Position numbers and translations under genes: made by a program | Notes under the pieces: model-generated | What the model was told of the DNA's origin: nothing | Databases searched by the model: none | What the model saw: the letters and a program-made list of their open reading frames with translations, nothing else | Assembly: GCA_016271365.2 (NCBI GenBank) | Contig: JADMNL010000028.1 | Location: 100,412,001-100,476,000, forward strand | DNA length: 64,000 nt | Direction of reading: 5' to 3' | DNA from: Neoceratodus forsteri | Lineage: Eukaryota > Chordata > Ceratodontiformes > Ceratodontidae | Part shown: positions 42,216-52,880 of the stretch, piece by piece | Position numbering within the stretch: position 1 is the stretch's first letter | How the letters are laid out: each line of letters opens with the position of its first letter

Positions 42216-42990
42216 AGTGTCGATATTACTAAAAAAAAAAAACATACATACCTTCATTGGTAAAGAGCGTCAGACAATCAAGACATAGGTACCTACTGAC
42301 TAGACATCTAGCAGTGGGTAGTTTGGTACAGGGCAGCTAATGTACTATAATAGATACGTAGTATTACTGCCCTCAGCTTGGGTAGAGCCCCAACAGGTTG
42401 TTCAGTGTGGCTGTAGGCATATAAGCTGTATTTACCACTTACAAATTTGCAATTAAATGCTGGAACATCTGACATCGCCTCCGTTAGCCACTAAGATGGT
42501 GAAAATGGAAGCATTTTGATTTTCATTGTGTGCTTCCCTCAGGCTTTTTCAGCAATGGGACAAAATGAGAACTTCATGTCAGTGCAAATGCCCAGTCACT
42601 TGTGCCAATACCTCTTTCTGGCTGGATCTGTTCTCCGTGCATTTTCAATCCTAGCATTTGTTCAATATACAAGTAAAGCATTTTAATCTGTACTGCCGTT
42701 GAGTGCCATCCTTTTTCTCTGTTTTGTCATATTCTACAGCAGGCAGGTGCCCCTGTCAGCATCCATTGTGTGAGAGTTTCTTTGTTTATTTTTCTTGGTA
42801 GCAACTGTATGTTAAGAACTTGACATTTCTTCCTTCAGCACAGAGAACAAGCAGTAGGGAAAAGAGAGTAAGAGCTTGCTGCCTACAGGTGTTTTCAGGC
42901 GTAGGCCTTGGAGCACTTACGCCAGTGTCCTGCTTCATTGTTAAATGCTGTAGGTCTCTCTACTTTCTAAAATGGAAACCTGTTTAATGC
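42216..42990. other. Unassigned DNA
   Basis: No gene or repeat that I can name. A small poly(A) run is at 42230-42243. Confidence 0.3.
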
Positions 42991-42994
42991 ACAA

Positions 42995-43060
42995 TGTAGA
43001 AGTATAGAATAGGACAGTAGAAAATGATCACTGGGCCCACCAGTCTGCCCATAAGTCCCC
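42995..43060 (-). mobile_element. CR1 3' tail relic
   Basis: GAAGTATAGAATAGGACAGT followed by AGAAAATGATCACTGGGCCC and ACCAGTCTGCCC is a diverged copy of the CR1 3' end (GACGGCAGATAAGGACCG.., CTAGTCTGCCC) at 2872 and 20160. Confidence 0.6.
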
Positions 43061-44700
43061 TTAACAATAATATAAAAATAGGCCTAATTTAATACTTTCA
43101 TTTATTTGCCACTTCACAGGCCAGGATAGCCTCATTTAGGTGTAACACTTTTGTTTGTTTGTTATTAATACTTTTTGGTTTATTTTCAAGTGGGGCAGGG
43201 CAAATAGAGCAGCAGAGCAAGTACGTTACAGTCATAGATTACCAGTTACACATTAATTATGTGTTTCTATACTTATATAAAATTTTGTTCATAATATATT
43301 TTTCTTTTTTCCAATATCTTCTCATGCTGGTTGGACTTTGCTTGTGTGGTGTCAGCAGCCCTGTCTGACACCCTCCACCATGGTGGCTGGTGGGGATCTG
43401 CACAGAGCAGGGCCGAAGGTACTGATGACCGCCATACAGACAACCTGGCATACATCCATTTTATACTCAGTTTCTCCCCAAAGTCCTTCCTTCACCCCAT
43501 GGCGTGAGGCGGTGCCTGTGTCGGTCTTGAATGCAAAACATTCCTGCGGCAGAAAGCTAGCTCCCTGGCCCATTCATGGGGTGAGGTGGTCACTGAAGCA
43601 CCAGAACTTCGCCACTAGCCCTCCCCAACTAAGCGCACTGCTGGGCGGCAGCTACATCCACCTGGCAGCCTGCCAATGCAGCAACCGAAATCCGCTCCTG
43701 AACTCATATTGCCTACATGGCAGCAAGACACACTGCCACTGGGCCCTTGGGAAGCCTTTGTTCATAATATTTATTTTTACAAATTGAGGGAGTGCTCCTG
43801 ACCAATCAGAGCACTCCTTTTTTTGCCCGTGACACACTCTTATTCTGTGAAGAGTGTCTCACACATAACTGCCCTGGAAATGGGCCAGTTCAGGTAATTT
43901 TTTTTTTTTTTTTAAAGCAACATATTATTGATCAATCTCGAGCAATAATATATTAACACCACCGAGACCACGCTTATGGCTGCAAAGGCATTATTACATT
44001 GCGGGCTCTGCAATGGAATGACCATCACAGAGTCACTGCAACGTTGCTTGTTCTTGCGTGTAAATGCTGTCCCTTCTGATACATGAATGAACGTCTGTCA
44101 GATATGCGAACCACCTTTTGCATGGTTCGCCGAGATGTGTGCCGTTCTTCTATGCCATGTAAATGATATAATTCACTCTATCCATTTCTGAAAGCACTGG
44201 AAATATCAGTCTGGAAAAAGAAATGGAAAATCTATTGAAATGCCGGAAGGTAGGATTTATCGAAATCAACAGAATGTGTAAATCTAGCACAGAAATGCAA
44301 GATTGTGCATCAGTACAGACACTGAACAGAACAAGCGATACAAACTAAGCAATGTAAAGCGCCTTTAGAGTGTTGTCACTTTCATTCTTAGGGTATCAGA
44401 ATCCCTCACCTTCAGTTCCCGGTTGTCATACCTTAAGAATGTGCATGAGACCACTCATACAGCCATAAAAACTAGTGCCTGGTTCAGTGGCACTGATCAA
44501 GCGTGTTGCAATTCCATGTGCGTGACTTGGGATCTTGTCCCACCACCACACTGGGCTGGGTGAGCTTCCAGAGTGGAAACGGTAATTTTGCGCTCTAGGG
44601 GAGGAAGACATTTTTCTTTCTGTTACAATGATTCTTACAATGGGTAAAGGGCAGCACAGGATGTCGTGTTTGATTACACAACTTTCTGCCTCTCTCCCTT
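43061..44700. other. Unassigned DNA with two small palindromes
   Basis: At 43785-43880 two hairpins occur: GGGAGTGCTC..GAGCACTCC and GACACACTCTT..AAGAGTGTCTC. No coding family recognised in 43300-43780, although the region is GC-richer than its flanks. Confidence 0.35.
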
Positions 44701-44707
44701 TTGTCAG

Positions 44708-44801
44708 ACGCATATGAGGAACATCAACACACAGGCTGCGGGGAGGTGGATGGACAAAATGAGGAGTAAATGTGGCCCACAGCCCTGCACAGATGATGCC
44801 A
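44708..44801 (+). CDS. Exon-like block of unknown identity
   Basis: A good polypyrimidine tract and CAG acceptor (44705-44707) precede an open frame beginning THMRNINTQAAGRWMDKMRS, then KCGPQPCTDDA. A GTGAGT donor is at 44802. If not spliced, the frame stops at 44831. I do not recognise the protein. It could be a real exon of a neighbouring gene, an exonised repeat, or chance. It lies beyond the RBCK1 stop, so it is not part of RBCK1 in the normal transcript. Confidence 0.3.
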
Positions 44802-44868
44802 GTGAGTGTTTCTACACCATCAGCCTCAAGTGAGCCCTTGCTCCTCTTGGCCCAGAGAACACATTTAA

Positions 44869-45399
44869 AGAGACACTGTCAACCCGTCTTGCATCATAGT
44901 ACTTCTAGGTGAGAATCCCCATTTTCTGATTGCTTACCTTCTCTAAACTTCATTGATGTTGCTGGTTGCTTGATTTCCTTCCTTTCTAAGTAGAACTAAA
45001 ATGCACGGTAATGGTTTAATTATAACAAGTCTGGTTTTGATTCAAATCCTTGATCTACTCTCCTTGCATACTTGCTGAACATTAGGAACACCGCAAACAG
45101 TGCAGTCACTCATGATGCAATAGTCTTCTCTCTCACTGCATCATGGGTGGCTATACGATGTAGGAGTGTTCCAAGTCCAGAAAGCTGCAGAGGAGCTGAT
45201 CAAAGAATGTAAACAAACACATTTTGTGTGGTAACACCAATATGGTTGGCAGTCTGTTTTCTACTTTTAAAAAAAAAATGAATTGGAGTCAAACTACCAG
45301 CTACATCAGCAGTATATTCAAAATGTAACCAATCATTCCTTTTTTTTTTTTAAACTAGATACACTTTGAGGCCTTAAGGGGTTGATTGACAGTGTCCCT
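44869..45399. mobile_element. TTAA-flanked DNA element, T2-like (copy 1)
   Basis: Flanked by TTAA at 44865-44868 and 45400-45403. The termini AGAGACACTGTCAACCC and (inverse) GGGTTGATTGACAGTGTCCCT form an imperfect inverted repeat. Non-coding, 531 bp. The TTAA target and the terminal bases after it (TTAAAGAG, TTAAAGGG) resemble T2/Kolobok-like MITEs of frogs (family comparison is inference). Confidence 0.8.
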
Positions 45400-45619
45400 T
45401 TAAAGTAAGCAAGGGTTGTCTGTGTTGGAGTACAGGAATGACCTGCAAGCACTGAGTGAGGTAAACATAATAAATGAAAGAAAAAAAAGCATCCAGCAAT
45501 TTTATTTAAGCCCATGAAAATGATTACGCCCATCTGTTTATGTGCGTGGGTGATCGCGACCACCGGATGTGAACAGTCAGTCCCCCACCAGCATTTAGTA
45601 ATAATTAGCTACTTTTTTT

Positions 45620-45835
45620 TAAATGCTACAATTTATTTACCAAGGATAGCCTAGCTGAGATACAACATTGCTTCCAGTAGGGTTCGCTATCCATTTCCGC
45701 AGCTGGGGAACTGCAGCACTGGGAGGTTAAGTGACTTGATCAAGGTCACACAGTGAGTATATGACTCTAGAGCATTTGAACCTGTGATGTCCTGGTTCTG
45801 AAGCTAGTGCTCTAACCACTAGACCACTCCACTTG
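45620..45835 (-). mobile_element. tRNA-derived SINE with MIR-like head
   Basis: On the minus strand the head GTGGTCTAGTGGTTAGAGCA is followed by CACTGTGTGACCTTGATCAA and the tail region. Same family as the elements at 2585 and 13780. The tail includes CCTTGGTAAATAAATTG. Confidence 0.75.
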
Positions 45836-46510
45836 AGATTTTGTTTTGTCTATTTATTAATTTCTTATAAAAAAGATTGCCGGTTTTATCTCTCTGATGT
45901 TCAGTATATTTCTGTAGTGAAGAGAGACATCCATTTTTGCATCTTCCAATGTAGAAACTATCTATCTTCATCCATCTATCCATCCTTATAGCTGTGAAAA
46001 TGAAAAAAACTGCAAATATTGTTGCCACTATGGGATCTAGAGTGAGAACGGGCAGTTATCCCATAATGCCATTGGAAGAGAGTAGGGAGCTGATCACCTT
46101 CACCCAATAAACTTGTGCTGGGACATCTTTGTTAAAGGTGGCCACTGAACAATCAGGACCAGGATTTTTTTTGCCATTGTTTAATAAAAGGCAATGGCAT
46201 AAATTAAATATACCATGGCTCTAATAAAATGTCATTAATATTTTTCTTAGCAGTTTGATTTTTGACATCACTCCTGGCATCGCCACTCGGATGACATAAG
46301 GTGAAATTGCACTCAGGAAAATATCAGTGATACTGGTAACGCCACAGTATTTCACCCCAAAATTTGAGTTTCAGGAATTCTATTTTCTTTATTAGAGAGA
46401 GATATCCATGAAAACAAGATGTTTCCTGTTAGCCTCCATCTGTTCCTATTGCTTATGCCTGCCATGATGTCATAATAATGTTCTGGTGATATAATCTGTT
46501 GCTGAGGTGA
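45836..46510. other. Unassigned DNA
   Basis: Small palindromes (near 46030-46075, CACTATGGGAT..ATCCCATAATG, and 46170-46200, TGCCATTG..CAATGGCA) but no named element. Confidence 0.3.
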
Positions 46511-46512
46511 CA

Positions 46513-46880
46513 ATTTTTTTTTTTTTTTGTAGGTAATTAGTAAATTTTTTTGTTTTTCCCCAGTCCCTGAGCCCTCGTGTCCCTGACATGATGCATGTGT
46601 GGGAGGCAGGCACACGCCACACCCTACGGGACCGCCCCACCCTACTTGTCGCCTCCATTGTCACCTGCACTCTGTTACCAGACTCCATCTGGTGACGGCG
46701 GGATTACGAGCGTAGCACCCACCCACTGGGAGAGGAGAGCCAACGCCCGATCCTGCTCCCATCCTTCCCCAAGTGCCAGCACCCTGATGACCCGAGGTTG
46801 TTCCCGAACCAGGGTTGCCAGCGTAGCGTGAGGTAAGGCATCCAGCACCTCAGCCCTCAGCACCACCGGGCCGGCTTCGC
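46513..46880 (-). mobile_element. tRNA-derived SINE, minus-strand copy of the 0.55-kb family
   Basis: On the minus strand: GCCGGCCCGGTGGTGCTGAG, then GGCAACCCTGGTTCGGGAAC and GTCATCAGGGTGCTGGCAC, then the body, then GGGGAAAAACAAAAAAATTT and an A-tract (46513-46530). The head matches the 36638 copy. Unusually GC-rich for the window. Confidence 0.75.
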
Positions 46881-47900
46881 GGTAACGATTCTGATGTCAC
46901 TAACTGAGGAGTGTGACTTCCAGGAAGGTATAAGCAGCAGGAACAGATGAAGTCTAAGAGAAAAGATCATATTTATATGCAATTGTCTCTAGTAATTAAG
47001 AAAATCTTCTGAAATTCAAGTGCTGGAAGGGAATGTTATGAGGTTATAATAACTGGTGAGCAGTTTTTTCTATGGGCTCAACTAGTTATTATTTCCTGTA
47101 ATAACCGACTGGTTATTATGGGAGTCACGCGCTGCCTCAGGGAAGTAGAGCGTGAGCCGTTCTCACAGCCACACAGCTGCTGTCATTATTACTACCCCAT
47201 GCAGTGTGAGAATCGCTGCACCTGTGATTTAAATGTCGGTAAAAATCAGTGTTACAGTAGCACAATAAACTTCCTTTGTAGTAGAAAAGGGTGCTGAGAA
47301 GTGTTATATCCTTCATCTGATGCAACCAGCATCAGTCACCGTGGTAATGGAGATCGTAGTGATCACACTTTTGAAAGGAATCTGAAGGCAGCATAATTCA
47401 AACGCCAGTTTTTTTTTCTATATAAATTGCTTTTCTCACTTTTCATCAGTAAATCAAAATATTGGCACTGTTGTGCCACAGGCATTTCAGTTTTCACATT
47501 TATAACTCGACTTTAAAGAAAATCGGCTTTTGGCAGTGCCTTGCACTCTTGTTTTACCATTTCGCCATTTCACTTGCATCCCCATTCTCACATTATCAAA
47601 CTTGGTTGTGAAATGTTCCATGAAAGTATTCCAAATAAATGAGTTTCACAATGATCATTCTTGTAAAAGTGTTATGTTTGCCACAAATGTTATCCTACAT
47701 TCACATTGTACAATGCTTAACTTTTATAATTTCTGGTTGAAAAAATTCCTCACCAGTAATTATAAAAAAATAAAGCGTAAATTGGTGTGCATACTCAGAA
47801 TTTAATGCACACCCTCCATGTAGGATGCTTTTATAGACTCCTCAAGCTTCGGCTCTTAGGGTTTATGTAGCATCCACACACAGTGAGCATTAAATTCTCT
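46880..47900. other. Unassigned DNA
   Basis: An inverted block TAATAACTGGT..ACTAGTTATTA occurs at 47040-47125 with a third copy (GACTGGTTATTATGG). No coding family recognised. Confidence 0.35.
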
Positions 47901-47902
47901 TG

Positions 47903-48132
47903 TAACATGGCATTATGGAGAGCCGTGCCAGGCGCCGCGATGGGCAGGAGGGCATCACGTGGTGCAGGAGCAACACGGCATTGTGAGGCGATAATTCCAT
48001 ATTTGCTGTTGTGGGAAGCGCGTTCGCAGGCCCAACACGGCATTATTTCTCATAATGCCATGTTGCTGTTAACTGGTCATTTATCTCAACACGGCATTAT
48101 TGCCTCATAATGCCGTGTTGCTCCTGTAGTGG
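47903..48132. repeat. Palindromic array of AACACGGCATTAT units
   Basis: At least four copies of A(A/C)AC(A/G)GGCATTAT occur in alternating orientation (47904, 47971, 48035-48066, 48089-48120). The outer pair GGAGCAACACGGCATT.. and its inverse ..AATGCCGTGTTGCTCC (about 47966-48126) forms an approximate terminal inverted repeat. Two inner blocks (48035-48066, 48089-48120) are themselves palindromes. It looks like a fold-back MITE with internal palindromes. Confidence 0.75.
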
Positions 48133-48281
48133 GCACGACAGCCACTGGGGTGCAAGTAGCGTTGTGGGCTGCCGAGTAACAAAGTTTACAGAAATTTCCT
48201 TAGTCTCCGGTGCCTTTCTTGCCATTCACTGTCCACAGTACTTGCCCTGCTAAACATCGACCTTCTCCGTGTCACAAGTTC

Positions 48282-48426
48282 ATTAATCACCTCCAGCGTC
48301 AGGCTGTACCAGTGATTAATGCCCGCTGGGGGTTGAACCCTTGGGCTTCACCCTCGTGCAACAACACCCCCCCAGTGGGCATTAATCCACCGGTAGAGCC
48401 CTCCTCTGTCGGTGATTAATGCTTGC
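48282..48426. mobile_element. Small MITE, about 60-bp inverted repeats
   Basis: CATTAATCACCTCCAGCGTC..GTGATTAATGCCCGCTGGGG on the left is complementary to ..CCCAGTGGGCATTAATCCAC..GTCGGTGATTAATG on the right. Total about 145 bp, non-coding. Confidence 0.75.
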
Positions 48427-48429
48427 ATA

Positions 48430-49430
48430 ATGCATACCATTCCATGCATTATACTGTGTTTAATCCTGCTGAAGCAAATGTCAACATTTTGTAGAAAACT
48501 AAAAAACTCTGTTTAATCTACTGTTTAATAGGATTTATTTGCTGTACCCCCTAATTGCTCATTACCAAAAATGTATATTATGTTGAAATTGGAGTATATT
48601 ACCGTATTTCTCTAACTCAGCCAAATCTACCACGGTTCTGTTTATGGAAAGTAACTACAATATTTCCACTATACCTTCAGCAGTACACAATGAAACTCTA
48701 ATTCTCCCTCTGCCAGATTATTCAAGAGACAAATGAAACAGAAATTAAAAAAAAAAAAAATATGGTTTGGCTCTCCCCCCTTTTAACTTGTTGAAAGTCC
48801 AGATCAGAGATTTCTAAAACCAAGCTGCTCCATTTGTTTCAGCAAAGAATGGAAATGCCTCCTTATTGGGGGCACCTAGACCAACTTTCCCACACCAGTG
48901 CAGCATGGTCCCCACTATGAGCACATGTTCTGTGGATGGCAACCGCCCCAAGGCGATGAGACAAAAGCTAGAGACCATGAGCTCAGAGGGGTCCAGTTTC
49001 CCATGCCCTTCATCTTGCACACCTGTCCCCTCCCTGTTTTATCTATCCTCCCACTGAAAAATCTGCCATGATGCAGCTGACCCCTGCCAGAAAATCTGAT
49101 GTGACTGTACATGATGTGCCACCTTGCTGCTCAGAAGCTAGTTCTGCTTTTGTGGCTTAGTCCCTTCCCTGACTCACTTTTCTAACTTTAAAGAGATATA
49201 CTAATCTCTGCTGCTCATTCTGACCCTTCTGGTCCAGTGGGTATGTGGGGTCATAGTCATGCCTTCTGTGTACCTTCTTCCCCCTGTGCATGCAGCCTAA
49301 AGCTTCCACCCCCAAAAAAACAATGCCACTTTCCATCCATCCTGCCTCTGCAGACTAAGATCCAGTGCCTCCTTTTCTATGGCGTGGGGCAGGGGTACAG
49401 AAACAAGGGCCACTCTACTGTTTGTTTGTC
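48430..49430. other. Unassigned DNA
   Basis: No gene or named repeat recognised. A poly(A) run is at 48747-48762. Confidence 0.3.
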
Positions 49431-49434
49431 TGTT

Positions 49435-49515
49435 GAATTTTGTTGAACCGGTAAGCCCACTGGGCCTAGATGTCCCTTTTCAGGGGCAACCTAGGGGTGG
49501 GGGATACAGATGGTA
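49435..49515 (-). mobile_element. SINE 3' end with the shared tail
   Basis: GTTGAACCGGTAAGCCCACT, then GGGCCTAGATGTCCCTTTTC and AGGGGCAACCTAGG: the minus-strand tail block of the MIR-head SINE (compare 42115 and 55540). Confidence 0.6.
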
Positions 49516-49597
49516 AGCAATTGAAATTGAACCAGATTAAGCAGTTGGTGATATTTGTAGTGAAGTTAATATGCTAGTTTAAAACAGCTTAGGTAAA

Positions 49598-49968
49598 CAA
49601 AAATAAAAAGGCACACGCCAGTTAGATGTTGCCTACAATTGCTTTATTTTCAAATAGAAAAAGGCAACAAATTTTAAGGTGAAAAATTGGGTGAACATTG
49701 GGGTGCTCAACAGGTGCCCTAACCAGTTTTGCACATGCACGCTTCTTCAGGGAGGCCGGCCTATTCAGTAAGCATTTCTTTTATGTGGAATAATTAAAGT
49801 GACAGTGTGCAGTAAGTGAATAAACCAAAACAAAGATACAAGCACATTAAAATCAGCAGTGCTGTTCCCCAATTTTGCACTTGAAAATGTAAGTTGCCTT
49901 TTTGTATTTGCACAAATAAAGCAATTTTAGGCAACATCTACCTGGCATGTGGTGCTTTTTGTTTGTTT
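49598..49968. mobile_element. Inverted pair of Penelope-like terminal sequences
   Basis: The left end (AAGGCACACGCCAGTTAGAT, GTTGCCTACAATTGCTTTAT) and right end (inverse: GCCAGGTAGATGTTGCCTAA, AATTGCTTTATTTG) are inverted repeats of about 65 bp. Between them on the minus strand lies CCTGAAGAAGCGTGCATGTG, then CAAAACTGGTTAGG, resembling the terminal region of Penelope-like elements. The inverted arrangement fits Penelope pseudo-LTRs. Protein-coding parts are absent. A MITE is the alternative. Confidence 0.55.
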
Positions 49969-49969
49969 C

Positions 49970-50654
49970 TCATGGGCAGGGGACCTGATGGTAATATCTG
50001 AATGTGGGAAGCGCAGGAACCTATGTGTGGAAAATGGGGCTCGGATCTTTTAGGCATCAAGCCCTCATCTTCCGCACACTCTGCTCACCTACGTCAGCTG
50101 ACATCGGCCCTGTTGTAGTCATCATAAATGGAGGGGACTTCCTGGGTCAGTGCTCTGTATGGCAGCTGTTACTGCATTACAGACATGTCTTGTCAGCACC
50201 ATATCTTTCACCTGTAGACTATGCCCCATTCAAATAATTCCATTTTCCATAGGCTGATAGACAAGGAGACCCCCACCCTGTATTCCTCCTTGGTGATGAG
50301 GTTCTGCTACTGTACCAGAAGCTAGTATCAGATTGTACATTCACGTACATACTGTATGAGATGATAAGCACTTCAGTGATGTCAGCCAGCACTGCTGTGT
50401 CAGCTGTGTAGTCCCAATCAATCAATAAAATGACCAAAGCCTGAGAAATTAGAAATCGCCCATCTCATAACCTTGTCATCCCAAGTCTATGGAGAACTGC
50501 ATTGAACCTGTAAGTAATCTGTTTCCTGCCAAAGCTATTTTTCAAGTACAAGTTCATATTCAGTTATTGTTCAGTCTTTACTGTCCTTTTATTACATTCA
50601 GTTGGTGTTTTTACACACTGCTGGTGAGGACAATACTGGAACTGCAGGATTTAA
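49970..50654. other. Unassigned DNA
   Basis: No recognisable feature. Confidence 0.3.
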
Positions 50655-50776
50655 GCAAGCAATAACAAATGACGGGTCATGGTGCATCATGGGATGTTGT
50701 CACAACTCAGATACATGGTGAGTCACTCATGCACCTTAGAAGTGACAACATCCCATTATATGACACACCCTGGAGT
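50655..50776. mobile_element. Small inverted-repeat element
   Basis: GGTGCATCATGGGATGTTGT CAC, at about 50670-50704, is the inverse complement of GTGACAACATCCCATTATAT GAC at 50742-50766. About 29-bp arms, spacer about 40 bp. Confidence 0.6.
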
Positions 50777-51225
50777 GTATTTCTGCTATTATGCAATGGA
50801 AAAAAGACTTGAAACAGACTTAATTTTCAAATCAATAGAATTGATTTGAAAAAAAAAAATAGTCCCATTAACTCTGGTAACTGGTTAAAAAAAGATTAAC
50901 AGTTAAATAAATTTACCTTATGAATACCTGGTACGCTGTGACTGCCAGCCATCTAAGGTAAGTGCCTCTGAAGATAATGGCACTGCAGTGATTTATTCAT
51001 GTTGTGAGGTCTGTGACTGGAACCTTTTTCCTTTTACTGTTATAGCGATTTATTTATTTGTAATTTTTGACCAGGAAAGGCATCGGGGATTTTGTAACAG
51101 CTGTCAGCCAATCAAAATTTCTTTATTCCTTAAGACCATTTTACCATGTTGTTCATTGCTCTTACACTATCGCTATGCATCAGTGTTCTACTATAGAACT
51201 CTGTGGTTGAGAGAGACAAACTACA
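50777..51225. other. Unassigned DNA with one SINE-tail relic
   Basis: TTTATTTATTTGTAATTTTT GACCAGGAAAGGC at 51050-51080 resembles the shared SINE tail in minus orientation. Otherwise no feature is recognised. Confidence 0.35.
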
Positions 51226-51580
51226 TTATACAATGGCAAAAAAGAATCCTGGCTCCTGATTGGTCAGTTGGCCATCACAGCAGGGATGTTATCCTGGCAT
51301 AACATCCCTGCTGATTATATGCTTCAGCTTATTGATCATTCCTTGTATCTTTTCTTAAAAAAATTGTAAACACTAAATAAAATTATTTAAAATTATTTTT
51401 TTCTGTATAAAACAATGAGCCATTGTATAATAGAATAATGCCCTCCAGGGTGGGTGTTATGCTGGGATAACATCCCTTCTCGGGTGGGCCGCCCTCGGAA
51501 GGTGACCTCAGGCCCAACCACCAAAGTGGATGTTATCCCAGCATAACACCCACCCTGAGGGATTATTTTATTACACAGTT
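51226..51580. mobile_element. Cluster of inverted repeats on a GGATGTTAT..ATAACATCC core
   Basis: ATTATACAATGGC (51226) pairs with GCCATTGTATAAT (51418). AGCAGGGATGTTATCC pairs with GGCATAACATCCCTGCT (51278-51312). CAGGGTGGGTGTTATGCTGG (51448) pairs with CCAGCATAACACCCACCCTG (51537). The three inverted units share the same core, suggesting related fold-back elements nested or tandem. Confidence 0.7.
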
Positions 51581-51634
51581 CTAAACTGGCACCCCCACCA
51601 GTGTGTGTAAATTGGAAACACCAACTGAATTTAA

Positions 51635-52593
51635 AGGATACAGTCAACCTTTATGCAACATATTATTTCCAGTGAAACCCCATATTTTATGATTGCTTAC
51701 TGTCTCTAAAATTCACTGGTGTTGATAGTTTTATCTGCTGCCTTTCTTAGTAGAACTGAAAGGTATTTATTTTATTTATTTAAAGTCTAGGATTACAAGT
51801 ACCTTTGAGCCAAGACTCTTTTACAAAGGTTCCATGTCAGAGATAGTACATACAAGAAAATAAGCAGGGCTACAAACAATTTACTGCAATCAAATACACA
51901 AATCAATAGTCACGATTATGTCCCAACCAGGTGGAATAACATGGGGGGCCAGAGAGGATGCTAGGGAAAGGAGAATAGGTGATAATATAGGGACACGCAC
52001 ACAAGGAAGAGACTAGAGCAGCACAAAGGCATTGTCAAAGGAGGGGAGAGCAGGCCCAATGCAAGGTTATAGATTGGGGAAGTGGGGAACAGTTAGGGGT
52101 GGCAGTCACAGGAGCTGGAGGCAGCAAAATAGAGGCGTAGTCTGGTTTTGAACATACCCAGAGTGGGGGGGGGGATGTCAGAACTAAGAGCAAGGTATGT
52201 TAATGGTATACTTACATACAGCCTTATTTGGTTTCATATCCTTAACCTACTCTTATTACATACTTCTGAACATTAAAAACACACCCAAAAAGTGCAACCA
52301 CTCATGATGCAAATCTCCTCTCCGCTCCTCCCACTGCATTATGAGTGGTTAGACTGTGTGTGTGGGGGTCCCAAATCCAGGAAAGATGCAGTGGGAGTTG
52401 ATCAAGAAATGTAAACAAACACGGTTTTGCGTGGTAACACCAGTATGGTGGACAGTCTGTTTTCCACTTTTAAAAAATGAATCAGAATTAAATAGTTAGC
52501 TACATCAGCAAACTCTACAGAATGTTAGCTATCGTAACTAGTGTTTTTTAAACTAGGGACAATTTAAGGCCGAAGGGAGTTGACAGTGTCCCT
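51635..52593. mobile_element. TTAA-flanked DNA element, T2-like (copy 2), with insertion
   Basis: Same family as 44869-45399 (shared ACTCATGATGCA, AATGTAAACAAACAC, GTTTTCCACTTTTAAAA and the CAGTGTCCCT terminus), flanked by TTAA at 51631-51634 and 52594-52597. A retroposon-like insertion at 51767-52191 splits it. Confidence 0.82.
51767..52191 (-). mobile_element. Retroposon insertion of 425 bp with 7-bp target duplication
   Basis: AAGGTAT occurs directly before (51760-51766) and directly after (52192-52198). The left end is TTATTTTATTTATTTAAAGT, an A-rich tail if read on the minus strand. The rest is unassigned and non-coding. Confidence 0.7.
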
Positions 52594-52880
52594 TTAACAA
52601 AAACTAAAAGACCAGTCAAGACAGAGCAGTTGCATAATGTGAAGGTGAATATATAATAAAAGGATTAACACTGTTGACCAGAAGAACAGAGCTGACTTTG
52701 GAGCAACTGCACTCTTTAGTGGAGAAACAAATCTGATGTTGGAACGGTAGGGGGAGTGTAACCACATTGCAGAGTTTGACCTTGTATTCTAAATTCTAAA
52801 ATTAGCATAAAATTCTGTCTCCAGGGCATCACACCCCACTGTAAGACATCACTGATGGAGTCATGTGGTTTGAAATGTGT
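52594..52880. other. Unassigned DNA
   Basis: No recognisable feature. Confidence 0.3.

Noticed and set aside
43338..43787. Plus-strand open frame of about 150 codons
   Set aside because: No recognisable domain, no splice or start context, and codon usage unlike the RBCK1 exons. It probably arises from a GC-rich unassigned repeat.
46675..46866. GC-rich minus-strand frame that looks like a protein
   Set aside because: The sequence is the head and body of a tRNA-derived SINE in minus orientation, not a gene.
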